Of a stretch of 39,768 nucleotides of DNA, positions 1 to 5,913 are shown one piece after another. The number at the start of each line of letters is the position of its first letter. Positions within the stretch are counted from its first letter, which is position 1. The position numbers and the translations under genes are program-made. The DNA is from JAUYLU01 sp038065675 (GTDB lineage Bacteria > Patescibacteriota > Minisyncoccia > Phycocordibacterales > VMEP01), in contig JBBTQM010000011.1 of the NCBI GenBank assembly GCA_038065675.1, positions 1 to 39,768 of the forward strand, read 5' to 3'. Below the pieces are notes generated by a model. It worked only from the letters and a program-made list of their open reading frames with translations, was not told where the DNA came from and ran no database searches.

Positions 1-196
1 TATGCCGGACCGCCCCGGCTTTCGCCCGTAGAAGGCGAAAGGAGTCCAAGCCCCGCAGTTTTTAGCGCAGCGAAAAACTGCGGGGAAGCACGCAAACTGC
101 TTTGCGTGCGTTTGGGCGAGAAGGGCGGTACGATGCATGTATATGCCGGACCGCCCCGGCTTTCGCCCGTAGAAGGCGAAAGGAGTCCAAGCCCCG
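1..196. repeat. 55-bp direct repeat pair with internal hairpins
   Basis: A 55-base unit at 1-55 is repeated without change at 142-196. Each copy holds an 8-bp inverted repeat (CTTTCGCC / GGCGAAAG). Between the copies are two more perfect hairpins: 51-63 with 73-85 (13 bp) and 88-96 with 101-109 (9 bp). It resembles a REP/BIME-type palindromic cluster. An open frame crosses it on the plus strand, but the frame follows the repeat and has no convincing start signal, so I treat the stretch as non-coding. Confidence 0.8.
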
Positions 197-219
197 TAGC
201 AAACTTAGATATATAAAAA

Positions 220-243
220 CCACTAAGCGCATGCGCTTAGTGG
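220..243 (-). terminator. intrinsic terminator overlapping a stop codon
   Basis: A perfect 24-bp palindrome (12-bp arms) whose minus-strand 3' side runs into TTTTTATAT. The TAA of the minus-strand gene at 237-239 lies inside the palindrome, so this is a compact rho-independent terminator for that gene. Confidence 0.75.
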
Positions 244-533
244 CGAGAAACGGCTACACGATATTTTTTTCTCATCTCCTTCTCGGCTTTTCTTGCTTCC
301 AGTTTTTGGCGCACGCGTCTTTCCCTACGCCATTCCGAAAACGTAGTGCCCGTGACAAGAAATACATACACCAGCACCGCCGAGCCGGCAAGCGAGAGGA
401 CTCCGACGAACAAATCCCGGATGTTTTCCTTGGAAAAAACTGTCGAGTCTACGAATAGCAAGTAGAGAGCCGCCCCAACGAACATAATGATGAGAAGAAT
501 AAAAACAGCACTCAAAATTCTTTTCAGTTTCAT
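237..533 (-). CDS. small two-helix membrane protein
   Basis: A 98-residue protein of unknown function. Residues about 5-26 and 42-64 are hydrophobic and likely span the membrane; the tail is strongly basic (Arg/Lys rich) and probably cytoplasmic. The start at 533 is chosen over the longer frame beginning at 620 because AGGGGA lies 4 bases upstream and the first residues then lead straight into the first helix. The gene ends inside an intrinsic terminator. It is transcribed divergently from the secreted-protein gene at 700. No family is recognised. Confidence 0.65.
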   Translation of the reverse strand: MKLKRILSAVFILLIIMFVGAALYLLFVDSTVFSKENIRDLFVGVLSLAGSAVLVYVFLVTGTTFSEWRRERRVRQKLEARKAEKEMRKKYRVAVSRH

Positions 534-640
534 TTCTATCCCCTGTGATATGTACGGCTCACCAGAAAGTACCATAAATAGGGATTTTGTTAAGCTCGCA
601 GACAAAATTTGGCATGCCACAATAAATGTTGATTATCCAC

Positions 641-669
641 TTGCAACTTAGCGTACCGCGATAGATAAT
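641..669 (+). promoter_or_regulatory. sigma-70-type promoter for the gene at 700
   Basis: TTGCAA (641-646), a 17-base spacer and GATAAT (664-669). Transcription would start near 676, giving a leader of about 24 bases. No strong Shine-Dalgarno is visible before the ATG at 700. Confidence 0.55.
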
Positions 670-699
670 GTAGTCATAAATGAAAATAATTTTTACACC

Positions 700-1221
700 A
701 TGATAAAAGACTATTTAAAACCGCTCTTTTTTGTTCTCGTTCTCTCTGTGGGGGTGTTGTTTGTTTCAGCTTTCGTTCCAACTGGAACATGGGATCCTTC
801 TGGCCCGGCTGGGACTGGAACATGGAATCCTCCTGGCCCGCCTTCGCCCGAGACAAATGTGGCTCCGCCTATTAATGCTGGACATGTTGATCAGGTTAAA
901 TTAGGGGGTCTCGGTGTTTTAAACTTAACGGCCAGTAACATTGATGTTTCTGGTTCAATTACCGCGGGAAATTCAATCACCGCGCAAAGTATTAACGTTT
1001 CGGGCACAATTACTGCCGGGAGAATCACTGCAAATGAAATTTGCATGGCGGATGTTTGTGTTACCGATTGGTCAATGCTTCTCCCTCTTCTCGGTGGTGG
1101 CTCTTTTGTTCCCGGCGGGTCTACCGGCGTTGTTAACAGTACTGTAAATGCCGTAAGTAATTTTACCAATACTGTTGTAGATACTATTACCGGAGGCGGT
1201 GATTGTTGGGGATTTTGTTAG
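700..1221 (+). CDS. secreted tail-fibre-like hypothetical protein
   Basis: 173 residues. Residues 7-25 form a hydrophobic signal sequence or anchor, followed by a Gly/Pro/Thr-rich low-complexity stretch with two copies of a TGTW(D/N)P motif. The segment from about residue 54 (APPIN.G...Q.K.GGL) matches a pattern I associate with surface proteins of Parcubacteria, followed by short beta-forming repeats rich in Ser, Thr, Ile and Val (SGSITAG, SGTITAG). Two cysteines near residues 114-119 and two at the C-terminal end could form disulfides. The likely role is extracellular or surface-attached; the function is unknown. Confidence 0.65.
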   Translation: MIKDYLKPLFFVLVLSVGVLFVSAFVPTGTWDPSGPAGTGTWNPPGPPSPETNVAPPINAGHVDQVKLGGLGVLNLTASNIDVSGSITAGNSITAQSINVSGTITAGRITANEICMADVCVTDWSMLLPLLGGGSFVPGGSTGVVNSTVNAVSNFTNTVVDTITGGGDCWGFC

Positions 1222-1271
1222 TAAACTAAAATTTTATAGGACAAGTTGTTTATTTTTCAGTTAAGGCTTGA

Positions 1272-1300
1272 TTGATGACCACTGGGTTTTTTCGTGCTAA
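1272..1300 (+). promoter_or_regulatory. possible promoter for the gene at 1319
   Basis: TTGATG (1272-1277), 17 bases, TGCTAA (1295-1300). The start would be near 1307, only about 12 bases before the ATG. The -10 box is poor, so this is tentative. Confidence 0.35.
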
Positions 1301-1318
1301 GCTTTTTACCATAATCTT

Positions 1319-2197
1319 ATGGCAAAAAAACGCCTGATAGTGCCTGTTTTCCTCGCGGGAGTATTATTATTCTCCGCTTTTTTGGTTTCAGCAGCCGTAT
1401 CCGGGGGCGAGCTCCGCATAACCAAAGACGGGGCGGTATCAATAAAGGGAGCAAAAGTTTTTCAAAAAGCGGGACGTAATTTTTACGCGCGCATTTATTG
1501 GGGCGATTTATTTTTACGTCTTACCGTAGTCACGGGGGATTCAACCAAAATAACCAAGAAATATGGCGAACCCGCCACGGCAGATGATATAAAAGAAGGC
1601 GATATGTTGGACATTGAAGGAGTTTTCCCGAGTTCTTCCGACACTTTCATATTTACCGATTCTTATATAAAAGATCTTTCGCTTGAAAAGCAAAAATTAG
1701 AAACTTCCGGAACCGTGATTTCTTCAAACGGCGGCGCAGATGAGTTTAAGATGAAAACGAAAAAAGGGAATATTATAAAAGTTGTAACATCGGCGGCTGA
1801 TATGAAGCGGGGGATAATCCCGATTACCGCCTCACAGCTTTTGTCTGGGGAGAAAGTTAGTGCTGTTCGTGGAACGTTTGATTATTCAGAAAACACTCTT
1901 TACGCCAATACCGTTCAGATTTACCAGAATAAAAGCGTTTTTTCTCCCAAGTTCTTTAGCGGGAAAATAACGTCGATTTCCGGTGCATCTTTGCCGTTGG
2001 ATATAACCGTTAATGTAAGCGGAAAAAATTACACGGTCAAACTTTCCCAAAAAACAGCCCTTATGAATAAGAACAAAGAAACGGTAGTTTTTTCACGGTT
2101 TCTCGTCGGGGACAATATTGTTGTTTATGGTGCAATCCGCGAAGACAATCTTTCAATCATAGATAATGTCGGGAATTTGCGTAATTTGAGTTTGTAA
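1319..2197 (+). CDS. exported DUF5666-like OB-fold repeat protein
   Basis: 292 residues with an N-terminal signal peptide (positively charged MAKKR, hydrophobic core, likely cleavage after a VSA motif near residue 25). The rest is made of beta-rich repeats of the kind seen in DUF5666 proteins: (S)GTVISS, (M/L)KTKKGNIIKV, and V.G.(F).....L.A motifs, around residues 50-120, 125-205 and 215-285. This fold is usually periplasmic or exported; its biochemical role is not established. The TAA stop overlaps the next ATG (TAATG at 2195-2199), so translation is probably coupled to the downstream membrane protein. Confidence 0.65.
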   Translation: MAKKRLIVPVFLAGVLLFSAFLVSAAVSGGELRITKDGAVSIKGAKVFQKAGRNFYARIYWGDLFLRLTVVTGDSTKITKKYGEPATADDIKEGDMLDIEGVFPSSSDTFIFTDSYIKDLSLEKQKLETSGTVISSNGGADEFKMKTKKGNIIKVVTSAADMKRGIIPITASQLLSGEKVSAVRGTFDYSENTLYANTVQIYQNKSVFSPKFFSGKITSISGASLPLDITVNVSGKNYTVKLSQKTALMNKNKETVVFSRFLVGDNIVVYGAIREDNLSIIDNVGNLRNLSL

Positions 2198-2718
2198 TGG
2201 ACATAATTTCACACGGGCTTTGGGGTAGCATTGTTTTTGGGAGAAAAAACAGGCGTAGTTTTTGGCTTTCTTTCGTTTTCGGAATTTTGCCGGATTTGGT
2301 TGCCTTTGCTCCGTTTTTTCTGATGACTATTTTAGGGCTTACTTATAGAGATTGGGAAATAGGCGAGCCTCCCGACCCGAAAAGCATTCCCGCCTATGTT
2401 TATCAGGTTTACAACATAAGCCACAGCCTAATTGTGTTTTTAGCGGCGTTTCTTTTTCTACTTTTTCTTTTTCGGCGTCCTATTTGGGAATTTGCCGCTT
2501 GGGGGTTGCATATTCTTTTGGACATCCCTACACATTCAAGCGGATTTTTCCCGACCCCGTTTCTCTGGCCGGTTTCCGATTTTCAGTTCAATGGGCTCCC
2601 ATGGTCAGACCCGATTATTTTTCTTCCCAATATTTTCCTGCTACTCAGCCTATATATTTGGTACTTCAAAATTTATCCGAAAAGACGTAAGATAGACATT
2701 CCTTTTCAAAAGCCGTAA
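2197..2718 (+). CDS. YdjM-like integral membrane metal-dependent hydrolase
   Basis: 173 residues, about four membrane segments. Features of the LexA-binding/YdjM family (PF04307): an N-terminal ISHG motif after MD, a GxLPD motif near residues 30-35, a central SHS motif, and a HxxLDxxTHS motif near residues 105-115. These His and Asp residues are the presumed metal ligands in the family. The start codon overlaps the stop of the exported protein before it by one base, so the two are very likely co-expressed. The substrate is unknown. Confidence 0.65.
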   Translation: MDIISHGLWGSIVFGRKNRRSFWLSFVFGILPDLVAFAPFFLMTILGLTYRDWEIGEPPDPKSIPAYVYQVYNISHSLIVFLAAFLFLLFLFRRPIWEFAAWGLHILLDIPTHSSGFFPTPFLWPVSDFQFNGLPWSDPIIFLPNIFLLLSLYIWYFKIYPKRRKIDIPFQKP

Positions 2719-2755
2719 AATTATTAAAGACATTCTTTTATTATCGGGAGGCCAC

Positions 2756-3166
2756 ATGTTCGTACACGTTTACAAAGCGGACATTCTTCTTGAGAGTTGG
2801 AACCCCAGGTTTTTACTTCGTGTGTTTGAAAACATGGAAGAGCGTCTCGGTTGCGGTGAAGATTTTTTAATCAGGCGGCGCCACTTTCTCAAGTTGTATT
2901 TTTTGGCCGACGCGACGGTTGAAAATTCCATCGAAATTAGACAGCTTGATTTGGATTTCCCGTTCCGCTTGTCTATGGTTTACGAAGGAACTTTTTCTCT
3001 TGTAGACGTCGTGAGGGAGAGAATCCGCCGCGGGTTCGTCCCCATGAATTGGAAAGAAGATTTTATTGCCCAGATTTCCGAGATAGAGCTCTTTCAGATG
3101 GAAAAGGCATCCAAGGGCGGCAATTGTCCTTTCCCTGAAGTATCAAAGATTGTCAGAAGGTTTTAG
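2756..3166 (+). CDS. small soluble hypothetical protein
   Basis: 136 residues with no membrane segment or signal peptide and no recognised domain. The start is well supported by a strong Shine-Dalgarno (GGGAGG) seven bases before the ATG, unusual here since many genes lack one. The protein has mixed hydrophobic and charged residues with several aromatic positions. It ends exactly at an intrinsic terminator, so it closes the transcript starting upstream. Confidence 0.6.
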   Translation: MFVHVYKADILLESWNPRFLLRVFENMEERLGCGEDFLIRRRHFLKLYFLADATVENSIEIRQLDLDFPFRLSMVYEGTFSLVDVVRERIRRGFVPMNWKEDFIAQISEIELFQMEKASKGGNCPFPEVSKIVRRF

Positions 3167-3206
3167 GGCAAATGCGCCCCTGCGTTTGCCCTAATTCTTT
3201 TTATTT
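3165..3206 (+). terminator. intrinsic terminator
   Basis: Stem 3165-3176 with 3181-3192 (AGGGCAAA / TTTGCCCT at the base, one G-T wobble, continuing through GC) and a CCCC loop, followed by a T-rich tail. The first base of the stem lies inside the preceding stop codon. Confidence 0.75.
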
Positions 3207-3210
3207 TAAT

Positions 3211-4002
3211 ATGAAAAAAATAATCATCACGTTAACATTTCTTGCTTTTTTTGCCGGAAGCGCATTGGCGCAGGAAGAAGTAAAAAATGCCGGCTTTACT
3301 CCCGGCAACATTTGGTATTCCAAAGACCCGTTTTTCGCCGGTGATACTGTAGATATTCATACCCTGGTTTTTAACAGTAATGAGGGAGAACTTTCCGGTG
3401 TCATTGAATTTTACGACGGAGAAAATATTCTTGGAAAAATTTCGGTAAATGTCCCCTCAAATGGCGGGTTTAAAGACGCAAGCATATCATGGCGGGCAAC
3501 GGAAGGGTATCACAAGATTTTCGCCGTTATTAAAGAGCCGAAGATAACTCTACGCGGCGCAAGCTCCAAGGTTTCTTTGGGTAACGGCACTACTGACGCG
3601 AGTGAAAAGCTCGTCGCTGCTATTGCAATAGGGAGTATCGCGTCTTCATCCAAAGGGTATATAGAAGAGAAAATTAATTTGATAAAAGAATACGCGGACA
3701 AAAATTTGCCGGAACCAGTGATTAAAACTGCGAACGTAATAGGATTAACGCTTGAAGAAATGCGCGGTAAAAGTAAAATTTGGGCTGATAACAAAGGAAT
3801 AGAGGCGAGAGAAGTTTTAGCCGAGTTTGAAAAAAACGGCGTTGTTTCTACTGTTAAAAAACCGCTTTATTACGCTTATGCGTTTATTTCCGACGCGGTT
3901 TCGTATTTCTTCGGCAATAAATATTTGTTCTACGGCGGGTTTATTGTGTTTGTTTTTCTTTTTCTTCGCTTTGTTAAGCGTTCACTTTTTTTTGAAAATT
4001 AA
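3211..4002 (+). CDS. exported Ig-like domain protein with C-terminal anchor
   Basis: 263 residues from the internal ATG at 3211; the longer frame from 3172 would run through the terminator stem and is unlikely. The N-terminus is a classic signal peptide (KK, hydrophobic core, cleavage after SALA near residue 21). Residues about 25-110 look like a CARDB/Ig-like beta sandwich (FAGDTVDIHTLVFNS, GVIEFYDGE, HKIFAVI). Residues 120-220 are helical and charged. A single membrane helix (about 240-258) ends in a basic tail. It is probably a surface or periplasmic protein tethered at its C-terminus. The function is unknown. Confidence 0.65.
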   Translation: MKKIIITLTFLAFFAGSALAQEEVKNAGFTPGNIWYSKDPFFAGDTVDIHTLVFNSNEGELSGVIEFYDGENILGKISVNVPSNGGFKDASISWRATEGYHKIFAVIKEPKITLRGASSKVSLGNGTTDASEKLVAAIAIGSIASSSKGYIEEKINLIKEYADKNLPEPVIKTANVIGLTLEEMRGKSKIWADNKGIEAREVLAEFEKNGVVSTVKKPLYYAYAFISDAVSYFFGNKYLFYGGFIVFVFLFLRFVKRSLFFEN

Positions 4003-4028
4003 GGAGTATAGCGACTATAATTTTCAAA
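3991..4028 (+). other. hairpin over the stop codon
   Basis: An 11-bp perfect inverted repeat: TTTGAAAATTA at 3991-4001 with TAATTTTCAAA at 4018-4028, spanning the stop of the preceding gene. There is no T tract after it, so it is not a typical terminator; it may protect the mRNA 3' end. Confidence 0.45.
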
Positions 4029-4105
4029 CCCCTCACTTGGTTGACAGTGTATATGTCATGTACGATGTAACTATAACTTGAACAAATAAGAGCCAAGTGA
4101 GGGGT
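4028..4105. repeat. 13-bp inverted repeat flanking a gene-less core
   Basis: ACCCCTCACTTGG (4028-4040) and CCAAGTGAGGGGT (4093-4105) are perfect inverted repeats 52 bases apart. The core starts with TTGACA directly against the left arm. The arm core CCCCTCAC(T/A)TG is shared with the arms that flank the GIY-YIG gene at 17741-18013, so this may be a small non-coding relative of that element. Confidence 0.6.
4041..4078 (+). promoter_or_regulatory. possible promoter for tgt inside the inverted repeat
   Basis: A consensus TTGACA at 4041-4046. The -10 is uncertain: GATGTA sits at a 17-base spacing (4064-4069), while a better TATAAC lies too far away (4073-4078). Transcription from here would include the right repeat arm in the leader of tgt. 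Confidence 0.35.
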
Positions 4106-4147
4106 GTTTATTTTCAAGAACTCGCTTTGCTCGTTAGAAAATAATAA

Positions 4148-5353
4148 ATGGAATTCACGATAGAGAAAAAATTATCAAAATCGCTTGCCAGAGCGGGGGT
4201 GGTTAAAACTCCTCATGGCGCGATAAAAACGCCGGCGTTTTCCGTTGTCGGGACTAAAGCATCTGTTAAGTCGCTTAGCCCGGAGCAGGTTGCTTCTCTT
4301 GGCGCGGAAGTGGTTCTTGCCAATACTTACCATCTTTATCTTGAACCTGGGTACGAAATTGTAAAAAAGGCCGGAGGATTCGGGAAATTCATGGGCTGGA
4401 ACGGCCCGACCATAACCGACTCGGGGGGATTCCAGGTTTTTTCTTTAGGCGCCGCGTTCGGGAAAACGATAAGTAAAATATCAAAGGAAGAATCTATAGG
4501 GGACGAAGTTGAGGAAGAAGCGGGGAAACTTGCCAAGATAGACGACGACGGCGTTACTTTCAAATCGCATATCGACGGGAGCACTCATCGATTCACGCCT
4601 GAGTCATCCATGGAAATACAAGAAGCTCTCGGCGCCGACATAATTTTCGCTTTTGATGAATGCACGACACCCCACGCTTCGTACGAATATCAGCGCGAAG
4701 CGATGGAGCGCACGCATCGATGGGCCCGACGATCCCTCGCTGAACACGAGCGATTGTCGGGTAAACGATTGTCGAAGCAAGCATTGTTTGGAATCGTGCA
4801 GGGAGGGCGCTATAGAGACTTGCGGGAAGAAAGCGCAAAAATAATTTCCGGGATGGATTTTGACGGGTTTGGTATCGGGGGGTCATTTAATAAAGAAGAC
4901 ATGTACGGAGTTGTCGGTTGGGTGAATAAAATACTTCCCGAAGATAAACCGCGGCATCTTTTGGGAATAGGGGAGCCGGGAGATCTTTTCGGCGGAGTCG
5001 AAAATGGGGTTGATCTTTTTGATTGCGTGGCGCCGACGAGGCAGGCCCGCAATGGCACTCTTTATACAAAGAACGGGCGCATTAACATATTAAACGCGCG
5101 CTTTACTGCGGATTTTTCTCCGATTGAAAACGATTGCGGTTGTTATACCTGTTCATCACGCCATGGCGGGGTAAGTTATACTCGCGCTTATGTAGCGCAT
5201 CTTTTCCGCGCCAAAGAAATGTTTGCCGCCACGCTCGCTTCAATACACAATCTTTATTTCATCGTTAATCTGGTGAAAAAAATTCGCCAATCAATTTTAG
5301 ACGGGAATTTTCTTGAATTTAAAAATACATTTCTAAAACAATACTACCATTGA
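4148..5353 (+). CDS. tgt: queuine/preQ1 tRNA-ribosyltransferase
   Basis: 401 residues; exchanges guanine 34 of GUN-anticodon tRNAs for a queuine precursor. The general acid Asp91 lies in TDSGGFQVFS, the glycine-rich base pocket in GIVQGG, and the nucleophile Asp292 in DLFDCVAPTR. Zinc ligands are Cys330, Cys332, Cys335 and His367, with a few extra residues between the last two compared with well-studied enzymes. Another insertion of roughly 25 residues follows FSLG near residue 100 (charged, GDEVEEEAGK region). No queuosine biosynthesis gene is nearby, so precursor salvage is plausible but not shown. Identification is firm. Confidence 0.95.
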   Translation: MEFTIEKKLSKSLARAGVVKTPHGAIKTPAFSVVGTKASVKSLSPEQVASLGAEVVLANTYHLYLEPGYEIVKKAGGFGKFMGWNGPTITDSGGFQVFSLGAAFGKTISKISKEESIGDEVEEEAGKLAKIDDDGVTFKSHIDGSTHRFTPESSMEIQEALGADIIFAFDECTTPHASYEYQREAMERTHRWARRSLAEHERLSGKRLSKQALFGIVQGGRYRDLREESAKIISGMDFDGFGIGGSFNKEDMYGVVGWVNKILPEDKPRHLLGIGEPGDLFGGVENGVDLFDCVAPTRQARNGTLYTKNGRINILNARFTADFSPIENDCGCYTCSSRHGGVSYTRAYVAHLFRAKEMFAATLASIHNLYFIVNLVKKIRQSILDGNFLEFKNTFLKQYYH

Positions 5354-5378
5354 TTTTTATTAATAATCGTGTTATATA
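5350..5378 (+). promoter_or_regulatory. promoter for the small gene at 5409
   Basis: TTGATT (5350-5355), 17 bases, TATATA (5373-5378). The -35 overlaps the end of tgt. The transcript would start near 5385 and carry an AAGGGG ribosome site before the ATG. Confidence 0.5.
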
Positions 5379-5408
5379 TAAAATAGTTTTCTTTTTAAGG
5401 GGAATTGC

Positions 5409-5693
5409 ATGAAAACGGAAGACATTCTGTTGAAAGCCGTTTGGGCCCTTATGTACGACAGTAAATACGGGTCGGAGGTTTTGCGGGTAAGATGTACCGG
5501 GGAACAACGCAGAGCGCTGTTCTATCAAGGCCAGAAACAGGATATGCTTGACAGGAAACAGTCTGTCAGGCGAGATCTCCGCGAAGTGGTCTGCCGTCTT
5601 CTGTCGCTCCCACTAAGCGATGACACTATCCTTTTCTTTTCGGAATACGACGGGGCGAAATTGGTAGATATCGCCACTCAAAAACAAATTTAA
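5409..5693 (+). CDS. small soluble hypothetical protein
   Basis: 94 residues, charged, no membrane segment, no recognised domain. It is a self-contained unit: its own promoter, a Shine-Dalgarno AAGGGG six bases before the ATG, and a strong terminator just downstream. The sequence looks helical, with a basic middle region (RKQSVRRDLR) that might bind nucleic acid, but this is only a composition-based guess. Confidence 0.6.
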   Translation: MKTEDILLKAVWALMYDSKYGSEVLRVRCTGEQRRALFYQGQKQDMLDRKQSVRRDLREVVCRLLSLPLSDDTILFFSEYDGAKLVDIATQKQI

Positions 5694-5728
5694 GGACAAC
5701 TGGCCTTACCGGCCGAGCGAGATTCTTT

Positions 5729-5768
5729 GCCGCCCCAGAGCTTTACTCGGGGCGGCGTTTTGTTTTTA
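5729..5768 (+). terminator. intrinsic terminator
   Basis: GCCGCCCC (5729-5736) pairs with GGGGCGGC (5749-5756); an inner GAG/CTC continues the stem past one bulged A. The tail is GTTTTGTTTTTA. Confidence 0.85.
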
Positions 5769-5794
5769 CGCACAGTTTGTTATGGTATGTGTGC

Positions 5795-5913
5795 ATGAAT
5801 AAATTTAAATTAAAGACAAAATTTAAGACTGCGGGAGACCCCAGTACCACAGCGCTTCGCGCTGGCTACGGGGCGAGACGCGGTAACATTTCATTCCTGT
5901 TTATATATGACTA
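5795..5913 (+). pseudogene. duplicated 5' end of uvrB forming an upstream mini-ORF
   Basis: The first 46 bases (5795-5840) match the start of uvrB (5907-5952) at 43 positions. An ATG at 5795 opens a 39-codon frame whose start (MNKFKLKTKFKTAGD) mimics UvrB (MTKFKLKTKFKPAGD), then diverges through a small hairpin (CAGCGC/GCGCTG) and stops at TAA 5911-5913, four bases past the uvrB ATG. It is either a duplication scar or an upstream ORF coupled to uvrB translation. Confidence 0.55.

Noticed and set aside
102..458. Plus-strand 118-codon frame over the repeats
   Set aside because: It runs through the 55-bp repeat and the terminator palindrome, is Arg-rich, and lies opposite the minus-strand membrane protein.
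4111..4147. Second hairpin directly before tgt
   Set aside because: Only partial pairing (TTATTTTC with GAAAATAA at the ends, inner part does not pair well); too weak to call as a regulatory element.
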